Shown: one piece after another, positions 10,655-19,789 of the stretch
How the letters are laid out: each line of letters begins with the position of its first letter
Numbering within the stretch: the first letter of the stretch is position 1
Source: Taxillus chinensis
Taxonomy: Eukaryota > Streptophyta > Magnoliopsida > Santalales > Loranthaceae
Direction of reading: 5' to 3'
DNA length: 64,000 bases
Assembly (NCBI GenBank): GCA_023512835.1
Contig: CM042085.1
Span: 49,090,189 to 49,154,188, forward strand
Notes under the pieces: generated by a model
Database searches by the model: none
What the model saw: only the letters and a program-made list of their open reading frames with translations
Told to the model about the DNA's origin: nothing
Translations under genes and position numbers: made by a program

Positions 10655-10957
10655 CTAAGGTACATAAGGCTTACTATACTTGAAGATCATAGTTGCTGCC
10701 TTCTCTCTTAGCTCCATTGTCTGCTTCATCGTAAATGTGGAGTGTTGGCTCCAATGTTTGTTCACAGTTAAGAACGACTTGATGAAGTGACAGACAAAGG
10801 CTCCGCAGCTATCTCCATCCGGCTGTTGTGGCACTTGCTTCTTGCCCCGGAATGTCGCCTTGAGTTTCTCAGTCGAACGTAGGGGTGTGATACCCAACTC
10901 TTCATATAATCCGGCTTTCTTCACGGCTTCAGTTAGCCTGAGACACGAGGTTCCCAT
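10655..10957 (-). pseudogene. Ulp1/C48-like peptidase C-terminal part of ORF3 (element B)
   Basis: This 100-residue open frame contains PQQPDGDSCGAFVCHF, the glutamine (oxyanion hole) and catalytic cysteine region of Ulp1/SENP peptidases, which remove SUMO from proteins. The preceding sequence (10958-11140) is in other frames. It includes a short ...ILIDS... stretch that fits the catalytic aspartate region, with a histidine region before it. A frameshift therefore separates this block from the ORF at 11141-12754. The tail TMKQTMELREKAATMIFKYS lines up with element A's ORF3 end (ends EQTMEHK). Substrate and function cannot be read from sequence. Confidence 0.75.
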
Positions 10958-11140
10958 TGATTCTTCCTAACGAAGTGCTCCACAATCCGATGAGAATCAA
11001 TGAGAATCATCTCGCTTGGACCGAATCATGAAGACGGCCATCATGAAGTGTGGCGACATGATCCGGTACGGAATGAGGATGGTTGAGAGAGTTTTCCATG
11101 GCTTGCTATCCTCAGCGAGTCCCGTCGATGAAAGTCTGAA

Positions 11141-12880
11141 TTAACTCCACACCGGGAAGATAGCCCTCATTCCAACATGGCGAACTTCAAACAAGTGCCC
11201 ATCTTCGTAAAGAGATGGAAACGACCTCATCTCCATTTTAGCGACTCTCGAGAAGTTGTCAATGTCTTCGTAGTAAAGAGTCCTTTCTCCGAACAAAGAG
11301 TCCGAATGTCGGCCGAGAGAAAGGGTACATTTCGGAAAGACATCTTCTCTCGACGAAGACGCAAGATAAGATTTCATTGCCTTGCGCAAGCTTCCATCCG
11401 CATCGGACGGGTCAAACTCCGCATAGGATGGGAGGAAGGTATCAGCTGCGGATGAGGAGAATGGAGGAGGAGCTGGAGGTGCGATAGAGGAGCTTGGTTG
11501 AGAGAAGCGGCTTCGTTTGGGAATTTGAACTCCCTGAAGGATCGAAGTGGCGGGCCGCTTCTCGGTCCGAGTAGATGGTTGTGGGGCAGAAGGAGTAGAC
11601 GGATCGGATGACACTCTCTCCCCCCGGTTTAGCGGATCGCCGGGAAGCAACAGGAGGACGAGCCATCGTATGCGCCGGATCCGCGAAGGAAGTAGACGGT
11701 GAATGGACGGAGGTGGCGACAAGATCCATTTTCTGCTCCATGGAAGTGGAGGAGTCGGTGAGAGCGGAGAGGAGTTGGGCGCCGAGGGCATCAACTTTGG
11801 CAACGATGGCGGAAATTTGGGTGCTTTGAGCGTGGGCATGTCGGTCCGGTGAGCGGAAAGCACGGCATCGGAGTGGACCGTGCCAAAAGAGGCACGCCCA
11901 AGTACTAACTCCGGAGCTTTGGAGGACTCCCCCGCATGAACAGGAGCAGGGAGTGCGGTGGGCGAGGGAGTCCGCAGGAGTATCGGCAGCAGCGGGAGCA
12001 TCCGGAGCATCGAGGGCATCCGGAGCATCGGAGGCATCCGGAGCATTGGAGGCATCCGAGCAAGAGACCCGCTTTGACCAGACAAGTCAACCACGGGAAT
12101 CGCGGCGGCAGAGAGAAGAGGGTCCAGCCTTGGCGATAGAAAGACTTTGGGTAGCGGGGGACCAGGCTTGGAGGGTGTAGGGAACGACACATCGGGAATG
12201 GCGGCCGGCGTAAGAAAGCCGTGGTCCGATTCCCGGATGATCATGGTCTCCGGGGATTGGGTATTGCGTGTGTAAAACACCCGGAGATCGGTGTCAGGAA
12301 TGGAGGAGGTGTGGGCTAGGCTGAAACGGAGCCAAAGGTCCGTTAAGGTGACGGCGGAGAGATGGTCAAGGTAATCTCGGGGTTGAGGTAGAGGAGGCAA
12401 TGGGGCTTCCGGAGAAGCAGCCGGGACATCAGCGGTGGCGACAGCAACAGCGGTATCAACCGCAGCAACTATAGCGGATGTGGAGGGAGTGGGGACATCA
12501 GCAGCAGAGGGGGCGGAGGAAACAGCTTTAGATGCACTGCGCTGAGAGGGCCCCACGACCTCGGATGGTTCAGCACGGACGCTTGGCTGGGAGGCCCGTG
12601 AGTGGGAGGGCGCAGCAACGGACCGAATCCGGGAGGATCGGTGTGCAGAACTGACCTCGTGGGCTTGGCTGTCGGAGGGGTCACCAACAGAGCTGCCTTG
12701 TTGTTCTGAGGCAGGGAGAACGCGGAGAGCTACAGTGGGTCGGCGAGCGGTCATGTTCCCGTCCGGCGTAAGATGACGAAGATAATAAGCCGAGGGAAAC
12801 GAGACAGCATCACATCGGGCGAAATGGTCCGGACGTAGATGCCGGAATACAATGCTGAGGATGCGCCCGAAGGAATGGTT
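11141..12880 (-). pseudogene. ORF3 central region (Pro/Ser/Ala-rich), fused behind gag (element B)
   Basis: The longest open frame in the window (537 residues from 12754) matches the middle of ORF3 of element A. Shared strings are LEQQGSSVGDPVDSHAPEVS-like, HRSSRIRSVAAPS, PQPRDYLDHL, IPVVDLS.QSGSLA and DI.NFSR..K.EMR.FPSLY. It is mostly low-complexity, with a repeated MLRMP block. Homology to ORF3 begins upstream of the first ATG, at about 12870, where it joins gag within a Lys/Ser-rich stretch, so the first third of ORF3 is missing. Whether this frame was translated as a gag fusion or from its own ATG is unknown. It looks like a secreted or coat-like spacer region only in composition, and I assign no function. 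Confidence 0.7.
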
Positions 12881-14949
12881 TTCTTGGGAGAGACACTCCT
12901 TTTAGATTTAGATTTTGTTTTGCTCGAAGAACCCCTTTTATAAAACTGATCTTTATTGGATTGAAATTGATTACAAAGCTAGCTATCAGATAGACTCCAA
13001 CATTCATAGTGATAATGACCCATTTCCCTACAGATGGAACAGACACTATAATGTGAAGTAGAAACAGGGGATACAGGTCTCTTAGATTTTACAGATTTTC
13101 TACTCTGTTCCCTGTGGCCTAATCCATTACGTTTGGGTGACGCGCTCTTGCCCCTAAATGCGTCAGCCTTAGCCTTGTCTTTCTTTTTGGGTGCTACGAT
13201 TTTGGCTTTAACTGCAACAGCCTTCCCTTCATCTTTAGTTACGGGTGCTACTGGTTCGGGAAGTGCGATATGACCTCCGCACTCCACGATCATAAACTAT
13301 GGTGCCACCTGAAATGAAACCATCCAACGGTTTAGATGTACTAATAGGATATAAGTTGGTTAGTTTAGGAGTGAAATCTGGAGGACACTCAGTAGCTTGA
13401 GCTATGGAAGTTGATGGTTCGGAACCTAGGCCAGGTTTGACTCGGATGTCGTCAGGATCAGTCCTAAAGGTAGAGGCTATTTCCCCGAATTTTAGCCACT
13501 TACGATTTATTTCCTTTTCCTGTTCTAGTTCATTTTCGAGTCTTTTTACTATAACTTTTAGGCCTGAGAGATTGGTATTTAACAAATGATTTTCAGCTCT
13601 TAGATCATGATACCAAGCTTCTTTTCCTCTCGAAGTCGATGACGTCCTTTTCGAGTCTATTAATAGTAAATTCAAGACGTTTATTCGACTTTCCATATCT
13701 TTGTACATTTGAGTAATTATTAGTCTCTCATTCTTTTCATGATCACATGCGGTAGTAAGAGATTCTAATTTACTCAGGAGCTCGAAGATAGAAGGTACCT
13801 CGATATTTGCCATGAGGCGGACGTTCGGCTTAGTGGTCGGCTCATCATCCGAGGATTCCTCCTCTTCTTCCGAGCCACTCATGTATTTTGTCACGAGCGC
13901 CTTCCTCTTGCTCTTGCTGTTATCTGAGGTGGAGCGGCGAGGAGTTACCTTGTCACTTTTCTGGCCACTTTTGTTTTGAACCTGCATTCCTTGGCCCAGT
14001 GACCGGTTTTCCCACAGTTGAAACATTCCTGGGAACTGGACTCTGGTCGCTCCTTCCTTTGGAACGATGATGATGAGCGTCTTCTGAACCCTTTTCTGCT
14101 TTTCCGTAGGAATCATTCAAAGGATTTGACAAGAAGGGCTATCTCCTCCTCCTCGTCAGAATCAGAATTGTCAGATACGTCCGTATCATCATTACTCGAT
14201 ATGTTTAGACATTCCGTAGCTTTGAGAGCTACCCCCTTTTCTTTCCGAGCTATTTTCTCATCTCTCGTCGAGTACTTAAACCTGACTTCGTGAGTCCGCA
14301 GCTCTCCATACGATTCTTCAAGGGGAACATACGCCGTTTTTGTCTGATTGCATCTGGAGTTGTTTGGAGTAGTAGCGATCCGGCAAGGAGCGAAAGAACT
14401 TGTCATTAATCTGGGATTGAGAATAATGCTCATTGACAGTCTTCAGCTCAAGAATGAGCTTGCCGAATCTCCGATAGATGCTTTCAAGTGATTCGCCCGG
14501 TTTATGATTAAAACTCTCAAAGTTCTGTACGAGAGTGCAGATCACATTCTGTATCCTGGGACCGACTCCCCTCATAGAGGATTGTCGGTTTGTCCCAAAC
14601 GGCTTTTGCTGTCGTGCAGCCCTGGACGTCCGTGAAAGCCTCGGAATCCAAAGACGATGTAACATAAGCCAGAGCCTTTTCACTAGCGCACTGCCAGGCT
14701 CTTTCATCGTTGGTAAGTTCAGCATCTATCTTTGGCCTCCTAACTCCATGTTCTCCGATTGTCATCGGAATTAGAATCTCCTGATGAAGACATGGCCACA
14801 TAAGATGATCATGGCATACCATAAACATCTTCATGCGAGCTTTCCACTGGGAGAAAAGCTCAGGTGTGAATTTGGGCGGTTTCGTTAAAGTAAAACCAGA
14901 ACTCCGTGGTTGAGGAGCGGCGGCGGCAGCAGTTGAGGTGGGTCGACAT
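12880..14949 (-). pseudogene. gag: Copia gag, degenerate (element B)
   Basis: The likely original start is the ATG at 14949, which begins an Ala-rich leader (TAAAAAPQPRSSGFTLTKPP in a neighbouring frame, so one indel follows the start). The gag core (QWKARMKMFMVCHDHL, VTSSLDSEAFTDVQG), the zinc knuckle near 13990-14030 (frameshifted) and the coiled-coil-like region (13235-13900) match element A closely. At least five frameshifts or stops break it. Homology ends at about 12880 in the KKTKSKSK-type basic stretch that continues in A to protease, where B instead jumps to ORF3. Confidence 0.85.
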
Positions 14950-15083
14950 TTTCACCGCCGCTTCGATTCGGGATGGGCTCCTGTGCACCTCCGAGTTAAG
15001 GCGAGTGTTGAATAGCATACCGCTTTCTTCGGCCATTTCGAGATTGAAAGAGTGGGATCTCTACTTAGAACAAAGTAGAACTT

Positions 15084-15095
15084 GCTCTGATACCA
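15084..15095 (-). promoter_or_regulatory. Primer-binding site of element B (tRNA-iMet)
   Basis: The minus strand reads tggtatcagagc, two bases after the 5' LTR ends in ACCATCA. This is the standard complement of the 3' end of plant initiator tRNA-Met used by Ty1-copia elements. It proves the sense strand of B. Confidence 0.93.
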
Positions 15096-15097
15096 CT

Positions 15098-16362
15098 TGA
15101 TGGTCCCTTGGAGCCTAAAGGGGGGGGGGGGGGTGAATAGGCTCTTATTAAAACTCTTTCCTTTCTCTCAAGACACAAACACTTATCTAGTTTAAGTGAT
15201 AAAGTCACCGCGGAAGATAACCAGATAGTGAAAGTATTTTGTTTTATTATCACAAGATGAATACAACAAAATAGAAGCAAAACTCTCTTACACTCGTTTA
15301 CAAAAATGAACTCACACACTAGCCAAGTTCTATCTCTAAAGATGATAAAGCTCCTCTTTTTTTGTTCTTTTTATTCTAATGTATAAGTATGACTATTTAT
15401 ACAAAACATTCCTAAGAGACAACCTTGGAACTTGTAGTTCCGGAATGCGTTCCGCACTAACTATCCCTTGGTAATCTCTCTGCCTTGACTACTGCGGATT
15501 GTGGAGCTCAAGATCTTGGATTTGAAGAGTATAAGTGTCTCTGTGAGTTCCGAGATACAATTAAGGTTGTGTCCACATATCCGGATGATCCACGTGTAAG
15601 ATTCTTCAGGTTCTCAATACATTCGTCTTACATCGGGACACCACGAGCTGATAACTTTAAATGCGGTTTAGTTGGAGCAGTGTCTTCTTGGTCCGGTGTA
15701 ATTTTCCTTACTCCGTAGCTAATGAAGCTCGGAACCTTACTCCGTGTCAATGGTTGCTTACTCCGTAACTATTTACTACTGGAATCCTTAGTCCGTGTCA
15801 GCACTTCCTTACTCCGCATGTAAGTTCCTTACTCCGTATGTAAGTTCCTTACTCCGTATGTAAGTTCCTTACTCCGTATGTAAGTTCCTTACTCCAGGCG
15901 AGTCTTGAAAGTCTGATAACTTATTCCGTGTCAGCGCTTTCTTACTCCGCATGTAAGTTCCTTACTCCGTATGTAATTTCCTTACTCCGTATGTAATTTC
16001 CTTACTCCGTATGTAAGTTCCTTACTCCGGGCGAGTCTTGAAAAGTCTGATAACTTATTCCGTGTCAGCGCTTTCTTACTCCGCATGTAAGTTCCTTACT
16101 CCGCACTTATCCTTTAAGTTCTTAGTCTGTAGGATTGTTCCTTATTCCGTATGTATTTGTTACTTGGTTATTTACCAAGTGTTTGACGACACTCACTCTT
16201 GTCCGGATCAGGATTATGTATCCTGTCCTTAGCTTTGCTCTCACGAGTGCATCTCTGGTTTAATAACATATCTTCTGCAATGATCAAATAAACACAAAAG
16301 ATCTCAGATCAAATTACATAAGGCTTTATTAGCATTATCCAAATTCTGGGTTTGATCCAACA
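15098..16362 (-). repeat. 5' LTR of element B
   Basis: Partner of 9253-10517 with the same length. Visible differences include cactgcgg/caccgcgg, ccctcggtaa/cccttggtaa, the G-run length, and a few single bases in the 20-bp repeat blocks (15795-16110). The promoter lies at 15393-15401. Confidence 0.92.
15393..15401 (-). promoter_or_regulatory. TATA box in the 5' LTR of element B
   Basis: The minus strand reads tataaatag and is identical in the 3' LTR. It lies about 300 bp before the LTR end, giving a plausible short R-U5. The repeat arrays are upstream in U3. Confidence 0.65.
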
Positions 16363-16367
16363 GCTAT

Positions 16368-17070
16368 GTTGACCAATATGAACTTATGTGTTTCTTATCT
16401 GACATATGCTTCCTTTTCAGTAACAATGATCATTCACTCGTATGTATGTGTCTCGCATTCATTTTTAATGATTCAGTTCTGTTTTTCATTAGTTCGGATT
16501 ATGCTGGTTTTCATATCTGTTTATATCCGTACTAATCCCAACCTGTCAAGCTTTCTGTTCTTTCTAGTTTATCTTTGTGAAGCTACAAGTTCCAATTCTC
16601 TTTGCATTTTCACTGATATATCTTATTTGAAGTCTCTGATTTGAAGTGTTGTGGTACCTTCGTCAATTTCAGGATAGCAAAGGAATCACTTTTTCTCTTA
16701 CAGAACTCTGTTTCTACAGACAGTCTGATGGTCATCCGGATATACTTCTATGAATTATCTTTCATTCGGATAATAGTTGGTTCATTTCCTCCGGACTCAT
16801 GGAACTCTCAAATAGCGATAAACAAAGTCTTATCTTACATTGTGTGTTTTTGAGGAGGAATAATGATGGTACATTTAAAATGCAAGTCTCGAGACAGGCA
16901 ATTTTCTGGCTGAAGGCATACAACTGTCATAAATACTTGATTCTGCGGCCTCCACATCATTTTTCATTAGGAGGCGCTCAAGTATCAAGACTAATGACAT
17001 CAGCTTGTCAGGCGAATCACTATTCATCTCACTTAATCCCTCGATCCACTAGAAACCACGGACTCGGTCT
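16368..17070 (+). other. Post-pol spacer of element A, last part
   Basis: AT-rich sequence with only short spurious ORFs. Its first 60 bases (gttgaccaatatgaactta onward) match the minus strand at 25622-25680 behind element C. That confirms it continues the spacer interrupted by element B. Confidence 0.7.
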
Positions 17071-17078
17071 TATATATA
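17071..17078 (+). promoter_or_regulatory. Putative internal promoter (TATA box) of ORF3, element A
   Basis: The sequence cttatatatactgg lies 108 bp upstream of the ORF3 ATG at 17186. The interval is a C/T-rich, gene-like leader (aaaccctcatcgctcttc, cccctctcattctcaa). This suggests ORF3 had its own transcript. It is inference from layout only. Confidence 0.45.
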
Positions 17079-17185
17079 CTGGATATTCATCTGCAGTGCG
17101 AGTTTACATTTCCAAATCCCTAAACCCTCATCGCTCTTCAAATCTTTGAGCCCTACCTTCCTTTCCCCTCTCATTCTCAATTGTA

Positions 17186-19787
17186 ATGGCACCCAAGACC
17201 TCTCTTTCCGGCATTAATCCCGGCCATCTGGTCGATTGGAACGCCGTCTCCAATCCTCCGACATAGTTTCTGGAGCTACGCCCCCTCCTAGAAGCCACTC
17301 ACATTCTGAACATGGTCTCTGATCCCATTGATCTCCTTATCGATGACATTTCTGAGTTCTACCGGCGGATCCGCTGCACCCCTAAGTCCATCCATTCCAC
17401 CGCCTGGGGTGAATCCATTGTCATCACCGCCAACGTCCTCCATGCCGCTCTCAATCTACCCCCCGGTGCTCATCAGCGACCGGAGCCAGAGTCAATGGCA
17501 GCTTCCATGGGCTGCACATATAAGGGGAAGGAATACAAGGTGAAGTCCTTCCAGGGTCACTACCGGTGTATGGCGACCATTCTGAGCCGGTGTCTACTGG
17601 CTCGCACAATAGCTTTGGACTCCGTTCCGTACGACCTGCTCATGGCCATGTAGCGAGTCTTTGAGGGTCTCCCGATGGACTGGGGGACATTCTTGTTCCG
17701 ATTGCTGGGGAATAACCCAAAGAATCAATCTTTCGGGTGGATTCTTAGCATCGTATTCAGGCACCTGCGTCCGTCCCATTTCAACAGACATGGCACTATC
17801 ACTTTTCCCCAGGCTTACTATCTCCGCCATCTTACGCTTGATGGGAACCTGTCGGCACGCCGGCCTTCTGCTACTCTCCGCCTCCTTCCCACCTTGGAAC
17901 AACAGGGCAGTTCAGTTGGTGACCCAGTCGACAGCCATGCCCCCGAAGTCAGCTCTGCCCACCGGTCCTCCCGGATTCGGTCTGTAGCTGCACCCTCCAT
18001 CCCCCAAGCCTCCCAGCACAGCGTCCGCGCCGACCCATCCGAGGTTGCAGGGCCCTCTCAGCCAAGTCCTCATCCAGATGATTCTCCAGCGCCTTTTGCC
18101 GTTGATGCCCCCGCACCCGACTCACCTGTTGTTGCTGCCACTGTTGATGCTGTTGTTGCTACGGCGGTGGCCGATATCCCTCCTTCTCCTCCGGAAGCTC
18201 CCTTATCTCCACTTCCTCAACCTCGTGACTACCTCGACCATCTCCCCACCGCAACCTTAATGGAACTATGATTCCAGTTCAGCCTAGCTTGCATAGCCTT
18301 CATCCCTGACAATGACCTCCGGGTGTATTATGCTCGCCACACCCAAATCCCAGAGGAGATGATCATCTGGAACCTGGACCATGGCTTTCTTACGCTAGCC
18401 TCCATTCCGGACGTTCCTTTCACTATTACCTCCGGACCGGCCCATGACGCACGGGTTCTTTCTCCTGTTGAGGTCCGGCCCGCTTCTCCTGTTGCTGACA
18501 TCCCTGTGGTTGACCTCTCCGATCAAAGCGGTTCTCTTGCTCCGAATGCCTCCGCTGCTCCGGATACCCCCTCTGCTGCTGCTGCTGACGCTCCCTCTAC
18601 TCCTGCTGACTCCTCTGCCCAGCGCACACCTGCCCCTATTCATGCGGGGGAGTCCTTTAAAGCCCCGAGTTGGCATTTGGACGTGCCTTGTTTGGCATGG
18701 TTCACTCCGATGCTGTGCTCTCTGCTCAGCTGGACCGACACGCTCAAGCCCAGAGCGCCAAAATTTCTACCATCACCGCCAAGGTTGATGCTCTAGGCAC
18801 CCAACTCCTCACTGCCCTGACCGACTCTTCAACTTCCATCAAGTAGAAGATGGATCTTGTCGCCTCGTCCATCCATTCCTTGTCTACTTCCTTCGCGGAC
18901 CTGCCGCACACGATGGCTCGCCCTCTTATTGCTCCTCGGTGATCTGCCAAACCAGGGGAGAACGTGTCATCTGATCCTCCTGCATCTTCCTTAGCTCGTG
19001 CTGAGAAGTGGCTTACATTTACACTGCTTCTGGGAGTTACTATTCCCAAATGCAGTCGTTTCTCTCAGCCCAGCGGATCGTGATCCACTTGATGCATATA
19101 GAAGTGTTTTTCTTGAAATGACTAAGTATGCCGCATCCACTGCCAAGCGAAGATATCTATCTGACTTATATCCCTTCTTCCCTAAAGACAGTCTGACTCT
19201 ATGTTCTGAGAAGGGCCTTTTCACCACAGAAGACATAGAAAACTTCTCTCGGGCAGTTAAGGTGGAGATGAGGCTGTTTCCGTCTCTGTACAAGGACAAA
19301 AACTTATTTGATATCTTTCCATGTTGGTCTGAAGGTTATCTTCCAGACGTAGCCTTCATCCGGACCTTCATCGACAAAACTGCTGAGAACAGCAAACCTT
19401 GGAAAAATCTTTCAACTGTCCTCATTCTGTATCGGATTTTGTTGCCGCACTTCATGCTAGTTGCTTTTATGATTCACTCCAAGCAGTTGATCCTGATTAA
19501 TTCTCATAAGGTTGTGGATAACAACATTAGAAAGACCCAATGGGATCCTCTACGTCTTCGACTAACCGAAGCGATAAAGTAATCTGGACACTATGAAGAA
19601 ATGGGCCTGACTCCCTTGGCTCCAAATGAAAAGTTGAAGGCAGCAGTCCGGAACAAGAAGCAAGTGCCACAATAGCCCAATAGAGATAGCTGCGGAGCCT
19701 TTGTCTGCTTCTTCACCAAATCGCTTATAAAGGTGGATAACAGTTGGAACAACATCCGTAATTATACTTTGGAGCAGACAATGGAGC
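17186..19787 (+). pseudogene. ORF3 with Ulp1/C48-like domain (element A)
   Basis: The ATG at 17186 starts MAPKTSLSGINPGHLVDW, followed by a domain resembling the 'putative plant transposon protein' family (SIHSTAWGESIVITANVLHA, RCMATILSRCLLARTI). A long Pro/Ala/Ser-rich middle follows, then DIENFSRAVKVEMRLFPSLY and the C48-like domain: histidine in PHFMLVAFM, ILINSHK where an aspartate is expected (Asn here), and SCGAFVCFF with the catalytic cysteine. The glutamine position before it is a stop. The blocks starting at 17186, 17312, 17675, 18323 and 18998 are all in one frame. They are broken by in-frame stops (near 17263, 17651, 18269) and local frameshifts at 18660-18990. It occupies the env-like position after pol. 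The 3' end runs into Tat RT. Confidence 0.75.
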
Positions 19788-19789
19788 AC

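Larger units (their letters stand above)
9253..16362 (-). mobile_element. Element B: complete non-autonomous SIRE-like retrotransposon
   Basis: Two LTRs of 1265 bp each (9253-10517 and 15098-16362) are flanked by the perfect 5-bp duplication gctat (9248-9252 and 16363-16367). In sense (minus) order the element has 5' LTR, primer-binding site for initiator tRNA-Met, gag, then the C-terminal two-thirds of ORF3 joined directly to gag, a polypurine tract, and the 3' LTR. Protease, integrase, RT and RNase H are completely absent. By eye the two LTRs differ at only about ten positions, so the insertion is young. It sits inside the spacer of element A. Confidence 0.92.
1396..19787 (+). mobile_element. 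Element A: SIRE-like Ty1-copia retrotransposon, truncated and nested
   Basis: On the plus strand the remains are gag, protease, an internally deleted integrase, RT and RNase H. After these come a long non-coding spacer and ORF3 with a Ulp1-like domain. The 5' LTR and the start of gag are missing, and the 3' end is lost where ORF3 is fused to Tat pol. A solo LTR (6818-8775) and element B (9253-16362) sit inside the post-pol spacer. Removing both makes the spacer continuous, and part of it matches the post-pol spacer of element C (25621-25820, minus). A's own LTR family is not directly visible. B, whose gag and ORF3 are close to A's, suggests it is the family that begins TGTTGGATC in the sense direction. 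Confidence 0.8.
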
